From: JALORV01 sp035498175
GTDB lineage: Bacteria; Pseudomonadota; Gammaproteobacteria; Burkholderiales; Burkholderiaceae_F
Assembly: GCA_035498175.1 (NCBI GenBank)
Contig: DATKAJ010000025.1
Location: 62,001 to 126,000 of the forward strand
DNA: 64,000 nt
Reading direction: 5' to 3'
The notes under the pieces were generated by a model. The model ran no database searches, was not told the DNA's origin, and worked only from the letters and a program-made list of their open reading frames with translations. Positions 9,017 to 19,150 of the stretch are shown piece by piece (position 1 is the first letter of the stretch; each line of letters starts with the position of its first letter). A program made the translations under genes and the position numbers.

Positions 9017-10864
9017 ATGTCTGCGGTATTCGTCCCGTCGCCGCCCGACGCAACGCGCGCCCGTTGCGCGGACCTGATCCCACAATTGCGTCCGCTCCTT
9101 GCGAAGGCCGCCCCAGATGCAGGATCGATGTTTCGGACGGCGTTCGAGGAGCTCTCTTCGCTACCGGTGCAATGTGCCTGTGCCGAACTGGTTGAATGTC
9201 TGTTCCTGATAACCAACTACTACTTCTTGGCAGCTCAGCCGACAGCGGGCTTGGCGTCCGCATCAGTAGCCGCAGAGTATGCGAAGACGCTTGGTGACAA
9301 GAAACTGCTTCGCCGAGCGCTATCGATGCTTGGAGCGATGTGCGTCGAGACCGGAAACCTCCCGGGCGCGACGGAAGCCCTTTCAGGGGCGCTTCAAGTA
9401 GCGCGGTCGATCGACGACGCGGGCTTGGAAGCACCGATCTGGAACAACATTGGCTCTGCCTTTCAAAGCGCGGCCCAGTACGGTGATGCACTTCAGTGCT
9501 TCGAGCGCGCGGCTGCGCGCGCGCGCAATTCCAGCAGTGGCCTAGCAGAGGTTGAAAAATGGGCCTACATCAATATCGCGAGCTGCGCGCTTCATCTACA
9601 TGACGTGCGAACGGGCATTCGAGCGGTCCGAAAGGCGATCGAACTGAATCCGGACCCATCTACTGCGGATGATTGCTTGCTTCGGGTCCTTTCCGAGTCT
9701 CACTACGCCCGTCTATTGATGGAAGTCGGCGAACTTGGACATGCGGAGGAGCACTGCAAAGCGGCCCGGGAATACGCTGACAAAGCACCCACTGCCCGCG
9801 CGGAATACTCGGCGTCGATGACAAGTGGGCTTATTGAAGTGCACTGCGAGCGGACTGACATTGGACTAACGCGCCTTAAGCGCTCCCTCGAGCTGGCTCG
9901 TACTGCTGTCAAATCCGAGGTTCGGGATGCTCTCTCTGCCTGCATCGCTGGTTACGAAGCGGCAGGTCAGCCCGACGTTGCGCTGATCTACCTTCATGAA
10001 CTACTTGCCATGAACCGCGAGGCGAAAGCAGCTCAGGTGTTGTTGCATCACGGCCAGTACATCAAGAAGGTTGAGTTGCCGGTTTTCGGACCTGGCTCGA
10101 TCGACGTCGCGATGGCCAACCAGCGCGGCAAGCTGCGGATACAGCTCGGTGAACGCGAGTTGATGCGGAACCGCATCCTGCTGCTGGAACAGCAGTCGGT
10201 TGCAGCGGAGTTGCACGACGACACAACCGGCGAGCATTGCTATCGCGTCGGGCGTCTCGCTTCGATCCTCGGCAAGGAGATCGGACTCGAGGACGACGTC
10301 TGCTTCCTGATCGACCTCGCGGCGCGGCTGCATGACATCGGCAAGCTCGTGGTGCCGGACGCGATCCTGCTCAAGCCAGGCAAGCTCACGCCAGGCGAGC
10401 GGGAGATCATGCAGACGCACACGACGGCTGGTGCGGACATCCTGGCGCAATCGAACGTGCCGCAGATGCACATTGCTGAGGAGATCGCCCGACATCATCA
10501 CGAGCGCTGGGACGGTAACGGCTATCCAACCAAGCTCGCCGGCACTGCCATCCCGATTGCTGCGCGCGTCAGCGCGCTCGCCGACGTGTTCGATGCGCTG
10601 ACGCACAAGCGGCCGTACAAGGAGGCGTGGAAGGTTTCCGACGCGCTGGCCGAGATCGCGTCGCTGCGAGGCAAGCAATTCGACCCGGAACTCACCGACA
10701 TCTTCCTCGAACTCGTGCCGCGTCTGCAGCGCGAGCATGGCGATCTCGACGAGTTCCTTGCGGTCGAGGCGAAGAACTCGCCGTTCATCAAGGCGCGTAA
10801 GCAGATCGCCGAAGCGCTCAAGGGCACGGACCCGGAGACGACGCTCTTCGAGATGCGGCGCTGA
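9017..10864 (+). CDS. TPR-repeat protein with C-terminal HD-GYP phosphodiesterase domain
   Basis: A 615-residue protein from ATG 9017 (an in-frame GTG at 8975 is an alternative; neither has a strong ribosome site). Residues about 60-350 are helical tetratricopeptide-type repeats (for example IWNNIGSAFQSAAQYGDALQ). Residues about 395-560 are an HD-GYP domain with HDDTTGEH (H400), RLHDIGKLVVP (H439, D440) and HHERWDGNGYP (GYP at 502-504), so cyclic-di-GMP hydrolysis is expected. No signal peptide or membrane segment is seen. Codon use changes within the gene: many A/T third bases before about 10080, almost none after. TPR domains bind peptides in RRNPP regulators, so the divergent GG-leader peptide is a candidate ligand; that is inference. 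Confidence 0.88.
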   Translation: MSAVFVPSPPDATRARCADLIPQLRPLLAKAAPDAGSMFRTAFEELSSLPVQCACAELVECLFLITNYYFLAAQPTAGLASASVAAEYAKTLGDKKLLRRALSMLGAMCVETGNLPGATEALSGALQVARSIDDAGLEAPIWNNIGSAFQSAAQYGDALQCFERAAARARNSSSGLAEVEKWAYINIASCALHLHDVRTGIRAVRKAIELNPDPSTADDCLLRVLSESHYARLLMEVGELGHAEEHCKAAREYADKAPTARAEYSASMTSGLIEVHCERTDIGLTRLKRSLELARTAVKSEVRDALSACIAGYEAAGQPDVALIYLHELLAMNREAKAAQVLLHHGQYIKKVELPVFGPGSIDVAMANQRGKLRIQLGERELMRNRILLLEQQSVAAELHDDTTGEHCYRVGRLASILGKEIGLEDDVCFLIDLAARLHDIGKLVVPDAILLKPGKLTPGEREIMQTHTTAGADILAQSNVPQMHIAEEIARHHHERWDGNGYPTKLAGTAIPIAARVSALADVFDALTHKRPYKEAWKVSDALAEIASLRGKQFDPELTDIFLELVPRLQREHGDLDEFLAVEAKNSPFIKARKQIAEALKGTDPETTLFEMRR

Positions 10865-10922
10865 TCTGCGCCGTCAGTCCGGCGGAAGATTTCGGAGCGC
10901 GCCGTTGAGGCGGCGCGAAAGA

Positions 10923-11141
10923 CTAACTGGCGGGCCGGCGCGCGGGCATCCGCGCAACTCCCGGCTCCGACGTGACGGACTCGTCGCGAATCGCCTGCTG
11001 GATCACGCGCTCGAGCGTCTCATGGTCGATGGATGCGCAGAGCAGGTCGACGAATCTTCCGGGCGAGGCATCGCAGCGCTCGGCCAGGGTATTGAGGCGT
11101 TCGTCGGTGCGGTCGTCGATCACCATGGTGACGGTCTTCAT
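10923..11141 (-). CDS. Small ribbon-helix-helix-like protein
   Basis: A 72-residue ORF starting at ATG 11141. The opening MKTVTMVIDDRTDERLNTLA has the beta-strand-then-helix pattern of ribbon-helix-helix (CopG/Arc-type) DNA-binding proteins, and a second helix follows around GRFVDLLCASID. No toxin partner lies next to it, so an antitoxin role is not supported. The open frame extends far upstream, but the sequence before this ATG is low-quality Arg/Gly-rich translation. Moderate confidence. Confidence 0.5.
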   Translation of the reverse strand: MKTVTMVIDDRTDERLNTLAERCDASPGRFVDLLCASIDHETLERVIQQAIRDESVTSEPGVARMPARRPAS

Positions 11142-11349
11142 CAGAGTGCGTTCCGCTGCGCCTGCAGCGTTGATCCACATTCTGATTTCGGAGCCAGAGC
11201 TCCAGGGTTGAGCGGGCACGGCTGAATAGCGCACAGTTCCGCGCTTCACAATCCGAAGGGATGAGAAGCTGCGGAATTTGTGCCAATTCAGCGTTGCCGG
11301 CGCGACCGGGCGATGCACCGTCATGGGAGGCGTTTGACGGGACGATCGC

Positions 11350-11371
11350 TCCGGTGCAGAAGCGCACCGGA
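11350..11371. repeat. Inverted repeat, possible transcript-end hairpin
   Basis: TCCGGTGC and GCACCGGA form an eight-base stem with a six-base loop. It lies 43 bases beyond the 3' end of the minus-strand secreted-protein gene at 11414. There is no T-run, so termination is uncertain. The rest of the gap 11142-11413 shows nothing else I can support. Confidence 0.3.
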
Positions 11372-11413
11372 CCGGATCGGCCGGGCGGCCGCAGCAGGGC
11401 GCCCCCCACGGAG

Positions 11414-11827
11414 TTACGGCGCGACCTGGCTCCAGTAGCGCGAGGCAGTCGCTGTGCCCTTCGAGGCGAACGCCTGCGGCGTGCCGACCGGCAGCGCCAC
11501 CGGCGCAAGGCAGGCCGGATTCGCCGCGTCGGCCACCTGCGGCACCAGCGCGACGCTGGCGAGATAGGGCACCGTGTGCACCAGCGCTTCGACAGCATCC
11601 GGCCCGCAAGCAATCACCTCGAGCGAAACCGGGTGCGCGGCGCGAACGGCGTTGCTGAGTTCATCGACGTCGGCATATGCGCGGCCACCGAAGACGGCAT
11701 AGCCGCTGTGGATGGCCACGCGCTCACCCGGCCAGGGCGTGGCGGCCGCTGGCCCTGCGATGATCAAGCCACCCAATGCCGCCACGATGGCCAGGCTGCG
11801 AAGACCGTTGCGTTTCGAAGCGCTCAT
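11414..11827 (-). CDS. Hypothetical secreted protein
   Basis: A 137-residue protein with a signal peptide (LRSLAIVAALGGLIIAGPAAA, shown in part; cleavage near residue 29). The mature part contains two Cys (EVIACGPDA and NPACLAPVA) and no recognised domain. It is transcribed away from the LysR gene at 11942 across a 114-bp gap, so the LysR protein may regulate it, as is common for divergent pairs. Confidence 0.6.
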   Translation of the reverse strand: MSASKRNGLRSLAIVAALGGLIIAGPAAATPWPGERVAIHSGYAVFGGRAYADVDELSNAVRAAHPVSLEVIACGPDAVEALVHTVPYLASVALVPQVADAANPACLAPVALPVGTPQAFASKGTATASRYWSQVAP

Positions 11828-11941
11828 TGCATCCTCCCGGGTTGGCCGCGTTGCGGCGCTGGACTACAGTGCCGCCATTCTTGGCGGACCCGCACGCGCG
11901 CTTCAAACGACGAATTCTTGCGGCTGGCATGAACTGAGCTC

Positions 11942-12958
11942 ATGGATCGGCAGCGGACGCCCCGCCTGTCCCTCGACCTGCTGCGCGGCTTTCGCTCGGC
12001 GGCGCGTCATCTGAGCTTCACGCACGCGGCGCGCGAACTCTTCGTCACGCAGTCGGCCATCAGTCACCAGATCAAGACGCTGGAAGATCAGCTCGGACGC
12101 CCGCTCTTCAGGCGCGTGAACCGCGCGCTGGTACTGACCGAGACCGGAGCGGAGCTGTATCGCGCGATCGACCAGGCGCTGACGCTCATCGACACGGCGA
12201 CGCAGCGCGCGAGCGGGCCGTGGCGGACACTGTCGGTCACGACGACGGTGGCGCTGGCCTCGACCTGGCTGGTGCCGCGACTGCCCCGGTTTGCCGCGAA
12301 GCATCCGGAGATCGATCTGCGCGTCGTGTCCACCAACGACCTGATCGACCTGAAGCGCGAGCACATCGACGTGGCGATCCGCTTCGCGTTACTGGATGCG
12401 AGTCCGCAGCCGTCGGGCGAGAAGCTCTTCGACTACGTTCAGTTCCCGGTTTGTGCGCCGGCGCTTGCGCGCGCCCGCGGCAGACCGCTGCAGACGCCGG
12501 CCGATCTTGCACGCCACGTCCTACTCGATTTCGAAACCATTGTCTACGGCCGGCCTTGGTACGACTGGGAGCGCTGGTTCATGGCGATGCACCGTCCGGA
12601 CGCGAAAGGCGCCGGCTGGCTGCGGTTCTCGCACTACGACCAGGTGATCGAGGCGGCGCGCAAGGGCAGCGGCGTCGCGGTCGGCAAATGGCCGCATCTG
12701 AGCGAACACCTGCGCGAAGGCACTCTCGTCGCCCCGCTGGGCGCGGCCGGCAACGCCACGGTCGGCGCGTTCTATCTCGAGGTGCAGGAAACCGCTGCGC
12801 GCGAAGCAGCAGATGCGTTCGTGGCGTGGCTGCGCGCAGAGGCGCGGCGCGACGGCCCCGCGCCCGGCGCAGCGGCGCCGAGGGCTACGACGCCGCGCGG
12901 CGCCGCCGCAGTACGCGCAGCAGCGCGGCCAGCGAGAGCGGCACGACCGCCGCGCTGA
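11942..12958 (+). CDS. LysR-family transcriptional regulator (GcvA-like)
   Basis: A 338-residue LysR-type regulator. The winged helix-turn-helix is clear: LRGFRSAARHLSFTHAAREL then FVTQSAISHQIKTLEDQLG and PLFRRVNRALVLTETG. The effector domain starts around LSVTTTVALASTWLVPRLP, the GcvA/AmpR-like subgroup pattern. The C-terminus is an Ala/Arg/Pro-rich tail, longer than usual; its last 74 bases overlap the convergent DedA gene. The target is not evident; the divergent secreted-protein gene is the first candidate. Confidence 0.88.
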   Translation: MDRQRTPRLSLDLLRGFRSAARHLSFTHAARELFVTQSAISHQIKTLEDQLGRPLFRRVNRALVLTETGAELYRAIDQALTLIDTATQRASGPWRTLSVTTTVALASTWLVPRLPRFAAKHPEIDLRVVSTNDLIDLKREHIDVAIRFALLDASPQPSGEKLFDYVQFPVCAPALARARGRPLQTPADLARHVLLDFETIVYGRPWYDWERWFMAMHRPDAKGAGWLRFSHYDQVIEAARKGSGVAVGKWPHLSEHLREGTLVAPLGAAGNATVGAFYLEVQETAAREAADAFVAWLRAEARRDGPAPGAAAPRATTPRGAAAVRAAARPARAARPPR

Positions 12959-13547
12959 TGCCGACCAGGAGAATGATGCTGAGGTTTTCCTTGATGATCG
13001 GCACGTTGCCGAAGAGGTAGCCGCCGTAGACCAGCAGCACTACCCAGATACTGGCGCCCAGCACGTTGTACAGCTGGAAACGGCGGTGGTCCATGCCCGA
13101 GGCCCCGGCAACCAGCGGCGCAAAGGTCCGCACAACCGGCACGAAGCGCGCAATCATCACGGTCTTGCCACCATGGCGCTCGTAGAAATCGTGCGTCCGT
13201 GCCAGCGCCGCCTGGTCGATCCAGCCGATCGTGCCGTCGTAGATCTTCTTGCCGAGCCAGGCTCCGATCGCGTAGTTCAGCGTGTTGCCGAGCACGGCGC
13301 CGACGATGATCACCAGCAGCAGCAGGTGGACATCGAGCCCACGCGCCTGCGCCTGCGGCAGCGCCGATACGGCCCCGGCGACGAACAGCAGCGAATCCCC
13401 AGGCAGGAAGGCCATGAAGACAAGTCCGGTCTCCGAGAAGAAGATCGTGAACAGCGTCGCGTACACGAGCAGCACGTTCGTCTCAACGATCGACACGAGG
13501 AACGTATCCATCGCGTCGAAGAGGTCGAGCCAGTGGATTCCTTGCAT
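12885..13547 (-). CDS. DedA-family membrane protein
   Basis: A 220-residue inner-membrane protein with the DedA signatures FLPGDSLLFVAGAVSA and the ARFVPVVRTFAPLVAG motif, plus several hydrophobic segments including the C-terminal one before RVLRRRRAAS. DedA proteins act as flippases or transporters for undecaprenyl phosphate or phospholipids and affect membrane homeostasis. The true start is ATG 13547; the open frame runs on into antisense of mutL, but that extension is not family sequence. Its 3' end overlaps the LysR gene. Confidence 0.88.
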   Translation of the reverse strand: MQGIHWLDLFDAMDTFLVSIVETNVLLVYATLFTIFFSETGLVFMAFLPGDSLLFVAGAVSALPQAQARGLDVHLLLLVIIVGAVLGNTLNYAIGAWLGKKIYDGTIGWIDQAALARTHDFYERHGGKTVMIARFVPVVRTFAPLVAGASGMDHRRFQLYNVLGASIWVVLLVYGGYLFGNVPIIKENLSIILLVGISAAVVPLSLAALLRVLRRRRAAS

Positions 13548-13663
13548 GCGGGGAGCGGTCCTGCGGCGGGTATAGGCGGAAGGCGCGCGGATCATACGCG
13601 AGCGGGCTTGCCCACACTGAAGGATTGCACGCAGGGACTTCCCTGATGCCGCGGGGTGATTCC

Positions 13664-13669
13664 TATAAT
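13664..13669 (+). promoter_or_regulatory. Likely mutL -10 box
   Basis: A perfect TATAAT ends eight bases before the mutL ATG at 13678, so transcription would start at or within two bases of the start codon. No convincing -35 is visible. The position implies a leaderless or nearly leaderless mutL mRNA. Confidence 0.5.
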
Positions 13670-13677
13670 TCGCCGCG

Positions 13678-15408
<1,731 letters not shown>

Positions 15409-15423
15409 TCCCGGCGACGCGCC

Positions 15424-15789
15424 CTACACCGCCTTGAGCCAGTCGAAGGCCGCGTCGCGCTGGCCGAACGCAAAGCTGCGCACCTCGGCCTGCACAAAGT
15501 GGCGTGCCAACGCCGGCGCCAGTTCGAGAAGCGGCGAATCCGTGACCACGGCGACCCGCCGGATCGCTCGCTCGTGATTGCGCACGAAGCGGATGTGCGT
15601 CGTCAGCGAGGCGAAACTTTCCCAGCCAGGGAAGCGTTCGGCGACGATCATCAGTCCGTTGAGAGAACCATGCGCCTCGATGAAGGGATCGACCAGCCCC
15701 GCCAGCGCGGTGAAGTCGCGCTCCGCGAGCGCCCCCGTCGGAAACACCGTGAGGATGCCCTGATCGCGGAAGAGCTCGGCATCGATCAT
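15424..15789 (-). CDS. SpoIIAA-like (STAS/SEC14-type) protein
   Basis: A 121-residue cytoplasmic protein starting at ATG 15789, with GGGAGG ribosome site about eight bases upstream. The pattern ILTVFPTGALAERDFTALAG, GLMIVAERFPGWESFASLTT and RRVAVVTDSP fits the SpoIIAA-like/DUF3478 family found singly in many proteobacteria. Function is unknown in the family. The open frame continues upstream but that part is low-quality. It is divergent from miaA across 140 bp. Confidence 0.7.
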   Translation of the reverse strand: MIDAELFRDQGILTVFPTGALAERDFTALAGLVDPFIEAHGSLNGLMIVAERFPGWESFASLTTHIRFVRNHERAIRRVAVVTDSPLLELAPALARHFVQAEVRSFAFGQRDAAFDWLKAV

Positions 15790-15929
15790 GGCTGCGCCTC
15801 CCCTGCATGTGTTCAGTCCGCACCGGACGGGAGCGTACAAGAGCGGCAGCGGCCCGCCCACCCTCCGATAATCTCGTCCTGTGAACGCGCTGCACACCCG
15901 GAATCCGCGCCTGCGGGCCTGCGTCTCCC

Positions 15930-16868
15930 ATGATGATTGAGGGGTTGCTGCTGCTCGGCCCGACCGGCAGCGGCAAGAGCGCGCTCGCAATGGCGCTGGC
16001 ACACCGGCTTCCGCTCGAAATCGTCAGCGTCGACTCGGCGCAGGTCTATCGCGGACTCGATATCGGCTCTGCCAAAGCGACTGCCGCGGAACGCGCCGCG
16101 GTCCAGCATCACCTGATCGACATCCGCGACCCGGTGGAGCGCTACTCGGCCGCAGACTTCGTGCGCGACGCGCGCGCCGCCATCGCGGACATCCGCGCAC
16201 GCGGCCGATTTCCGCTGCTGGCCGGCGGCACGATGCTGTACGCCAAGGCGCTGCTTGAGGGCCTGTCGGACCTGCCCTCGGCCGACCTATCGGTGCGCGC
16301 GCGCATCGACGACGAAGCACGCACGCACGGTTGGCCGGCGCTCCATGCACGGCTCGCGCGCGTCGACCCGCAGGCTGCGCAGCGCATCGCTCGGAACGAC
16401 GCGCAGCGCATCCAGCGTGCGCTCGAGATCTACGAGCTGACCGGCCGGCCGATGTCGGCGCTGCTGGAACGCAACGGGCAGGCACAACCACGCCTCGACG
16501 TCGTCGCACTGATGCCCGGCGACCGCGTGTCGCTGCATCGCCGCCTCGAGCAGCGCTTCGACCTGATGCTGGCGCAGGGGCTGCTCGATGAAGTCCGGGC
16601 GCTGAAGCGGCGCGGCGATCTGAGTCCGCAGCTGCCGTCGATGCGCAGTGTCGGTTACCGCCAAGCGTGGGCCCATCTCGATGGCGAGACCGACGCCGCG
16701 CAGTTCCGCGCCGCCGCGATCGCGGCGACCCGCCAGCTGGCGAAACGCCAGCTGACCTGGCTGCGATCGCTGCCGACCGATCTGCAGGTCGACCCGCAGA
16801 GGGAAGACGCGCTCGCCCGACTTGAGAAACGCGTTGCGCAGATTCGGCAGCACGCCGGACCGGTGTGA
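15930..16868 (+). CDS. miaA: tRNA dimethylallyltransferase MiaA
   Basis: A 312-residue enzyme that adds the dimethylallyl group to A37 of tRNAs reading UNN codons. The P-loop GPTGSGKSALA is at residues 10-20, followed by SVDSAQVYRGLDIGSAKAT, the family signature. PSMRSVGYRQAW near the C-terminus is also typical. Two consecutive ATGs (15930, 15933) are possible starts. mutL-miaA neighbourhood is common in proteobacteria, here interrupted by the reverse-strand STAS-like gene. Confidence 0.96.
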   Translation: MMIEGLLLLGPTGSGKSALAMALAHRLPLEIVSVDSAQVYRGLDIGSAKATAAERAAVQHHLIDIRDPVERYSAADFVRDARAAIADIRARGRFPLLAGGTMLYAKALLEGLSDLPSADLSVRARIDDEARTHGWPALHARLARVDPQAAQRIARNDAQRIQRALEIYELTGRPMSALLERNGQAQPRLDVVALMPGDRVSLHRRLEQRFDLMLAQGLLDEVRALKRRGDLSPQLPSMRSVGYRQAWAHLDGETDAAQFRAAAIAATRQLAKRQLTWLRSLPTDLQVDPQREDALARLEKRVAQIRQHAGPV

Positions 16869-16993
16869 ATTTTCCGCAGGCGCGACCGCGCAGAGTGCGT
16901 CAGCCGGGTACGCAATTTGGCAAGGCGCCCCCGGCGCCGCGGGGCGAGACTGCCTCCGTGCTGCAGCGGATCTGCAGCCTTGCGGGGGCCAGA

Positions 16994-17260
16994 ATGAAGC
17001 GGGACCACTTCCATATCGAGCCGTTGCGTCGGCCGGCGCGCATCACTTCGGCGGTGCTGGCGGCAGTCCTCAGCGGCGTGATCGGCGCGTCGATCGGTTG
17101 GGGCTATGACGAAGGCGCGTCGCCGTCGCTGCGGGGCGAGCCGACACTGCTGAAGCGGGTTTCAGCACCGGACTCTGCGCTGCTGTCGGAGAGTGACGTC
17201 GAGCGTGCTCTGCCGGTGCCGGTGCGCACGATGGGAATGACGGGTTCGGCGATGTCCTGA
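16994..17260 (+). CDS. Hypothetical small membrane-anchored protein
   Basis: A possible 88-residue protein from ATG 16994 with one hydrophobic segment (ARITSAVLAAVLSGVIGASI) and a polar tail. I do not recognise it. An in-frame GTG at 16865 would overlap the miaA stop, but that extension is Arg/Pro-rich and unconvincing. It ends six bases before the convergent PurM-like gene's stop. Confidence 0.4.
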   Translation: MKRDHFHIEPLRRPARITSAVLAAVLSGVIGASIGWGYDEGASPSLRGEPTLLKRVSAPDSALLSESDVERALPVPVRTMGMTGSAMS

Positions 17261-17266
17261 TGTCGG

Positions 17267-18370
17267 TCAGGCGCGGACGTGCAGTTCGTCGCCTGCAAAG
17301 ATCAGCCCGAGTGGCTCGATGATGACCCGCCGTTCCCCCTGCTCCACCGTGCCGGCGTGCCAGGCCGGCACGCCGCAGTCCTCCGCGACGCTGACGCAGC
17401 GCGCCGCATCGGCAGCGGCGACATAGAGCGCAAAGCCGGCGCCCATGTTGAGGTTGCCGTAGGCCTCGCGATCATCGATACCCGCCTGGGCGCGGATGAA
17501 ATCCAGAACGACGGGCACCCGCGGCAGCGTCCTGATCCGGTAAGTGAAGGCGCCAGGATGGCGCATCAGCTTGCGCCAGCCGTGTCCGGTGATGTTCGCG
17601 CAGTAGTGCGGTGTGACCCCCGCCGCCGCCAGCGCCTCGGTCACCGGCGAGTACAGCGTCGTCGGCGCCAGCAGCGCCTCGCCGTACATCGTGCCGTCGG
17701 CAAGCTGCGTGCGATAGCCATCGGGCAGTCGCTCGGCCAGCTTGCGCGCGAGCGACACGCCATTGGCATGGATGCCGCTCGACGCCAGTAGCACGATCGC
17801 ATCGCCGACCGCGAGCTTCTCGCCCAGCGTCAGGCGCGACTTCGGACGCACCACCCCGACGCATGAGGCTGCGAGGTCGATGCGCCCGGCTTCGACCACG
17901 CCCGCCAGTGCGGGAGTCTCTCCGCCGCCCCAGGCGACGGCGCAGCGGTCGCAGGCGGCGCGCCAGCCTTCGACCAGATCGCGTGCCCGTTCGGCGTCGT
18001 TGAACCAGTCGCTGCCTCCGGTCGCCCAGTAGGCGTGGACCGAAATCGGCGTTGCGCCCACCGTGATGAGGTCGTTGATCGCCATCGCCAGCGTGTCCTG
18101 CGCGATGCGGTCGTAGGAACTGCGGCCGATCACTGTGCGCATCGCGTCCGCGACCAGCACTTTGGTGCCGAGGCACTCGGTGATCGACGCGAGATAGAAC
18201 TCGCCGCAGTCGACCACGTAGGCGGACTCCCCGCGGGACGCAGCGACCTCAGCCAGTCCGTGGCGCGCCAGATGACCTGCAGTCGCCGCCGCGGCCTGCT
18301 GCGCGCGCACCTTAAGCGGGTCGATGCTGCTGTAGTCGACGCCGGCCTGTCTGTAGTCGAGCGGGTTCAT
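17267..18370 (-). CDS. PurM-like protein (AIR synthase-related)
   Basis: A 367-residue ATP-binding protein of the PurM/SelD/ThiL/HypE fold. It begins LDYRQAGVDYSSID, which resembles the YxDAGVD start of PurM (phosphoribosylaminoimidazole synthase). The body is divergent: ITECLGTKVLVADAM replaces the DGVGTKLK motif. AMAINDLITVGATPISVHAY and WGGGETPALAGVV correspond to PurM's VNDLxxxGAEP and GGETAEMPG. It sits where purM usually lies in related genomes, next to hda. It may be a divergent PurM or a paralog with another substrate. The frame extends upstream of ATG 18370 without family sequence. Confidence 0.75.
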   Translation of the reverse strand: MNPLDYRQAGVDYSSIDPLKVRAQQAAAATAGHLARHGLAEVAASRGESAYVVDCGEFYLASITECLGTKVLVADAMRTVIGRSSYDRIAQDTLAMAINDLITVGATPISVHAYWATGGSDWFNDAERARDLVEGWRAACDRCAVAWGGGETPALAGVVEAGRIDLAASCVGVVRPKSRLTLGEKLAVGDAIVLLASSGIHANGVSLARKLAERLPDGYRTQLADGTMYGEALLAPTTLYSPVTEALAAAGVTPHYCANITGHGWRKLMRHPGAFTYRIRTLPRVPVVLDFIRAQAGIDDREAYGNLNMGAGFALYVAAADAARCVSVAEDCGVPAWHAGTVEQGERRVIIEPLGLIFAGDELHVRA

Positions 18371-18471
18371 GAACGTGGATCGTGTGCCGGTAGACTTGCC
18401 GCACGCCGCGCACACAAAATGGGGCGCGCGAATTGTAAGGCCGCAGGGCGCCGCCGCGCCGCGATCTGCCG

Positions 18472-19140
18472 ATGAACCACCGCCCGCGCCAGCTGGCCCT
18501 CGATCTCGTCCAGCCGCTTCGTCCATCGCTCGACAACTTCGTCGTCGGCGGCAACGCCGAGGCCGTTGCGGCCCTGCGCGCCATGGCCGCCGGCGGCGGC
18601 GAGAAGTTCGTGCTGCTCTGGGGCGCCGAGGGCAGCGGCCGCAGCCACCTGCTGCGCGCCGTGGCCGCAAGCGCGGCGAGCTGCTGGATCGATCCGGAAA
18701 CGCGCGAGCCGGCATTCGACCCTGCGTTGCGGATCTATGTCGCCGATGACGTGGACCGCTACGACGCCGGACTGCAGCAGCGCCTTTTCGTGCTGCAGAA
18801 CGATGTCCGCGCCGCGCGCGATGCGGTGCTGCTCGCCAGCGCGAGCGCCCCGCCGGGCCGGCTCGCCCTGCGCGAGGACGTCCGCACGCGGCTCGCGTGG
18901 GGGCTGGTGTACCAGCTGCACGCGCTCACGGATGCCGAGAAAGAGCAGGCGCTGCGCACGCACGGCGCTTCGCGCGGCATCGAGCTCAGCTCCGAAGTCC
19001 TGGGCTACCTGATGACGCACATGCCGCGTGACCTCAGCACGCAGATCGCGATCCTCGACGCGCTCGACGCCTATGCCCTCGCGGCCAAGCGCGCAATCAC
19101 CGTGCCGCTGATCCGCGAGTGGGCACAGGCTCCTGCGTAG
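18472..19140 (+). CDS. hda: DnaA regulatory inactivator Hda
   Basis: A 222-residue DnaA-like AAA+ protein. With the sliding clamp it stimulates hydrolysis of DnaA-bound ATP after initiation. The N-terminal QLALDL hexapeptide is the clamp-binding motif. The degenerate P-loop WGAEGSGRSHLLRAV (Arg where Lys is usual) matches the Hda style, and RLAWGLVYQL is the AAA+ Arg-finger region. Divergent from the PurM-like gene; a HAD hydrolase follows ten bases downstream. Confidence 0.93.
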   Translation: MNHRPRQLALDLVQPLRPSLDNFVVGGNAEAVAALRAMAAGGGEKFVLLWGAEGSGRSHLLRAVAASAASCWIDPETREPAFDPALRIYVADDVDRYDAGLQQRLFVLQNDVRAARDAVLLASASAPPGRLALREDVRTRLAWGLVYQLHALTDAEKEQALRTHGASRGIELSSEVLGYLMTHMPRDLSTQIAILDALDAYALAAKRAITVPLIREWAQAPA

Positions 19141-19150
19141 AATCCACCGG

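Noticed and set aside
10923..11141. Antitoxin of a toxin-antitoxin pair
   Set aside because: The RHH-like fold is plausible, but there is no adjacent toxin-like gene on either side.
18371..18715. N-terminal extension of the PurM-like protein
   Set aside because: Antisense to hda, Arg/Ala-rich, and the PurM-type start MNPLDYRQAGVD is at 18370.
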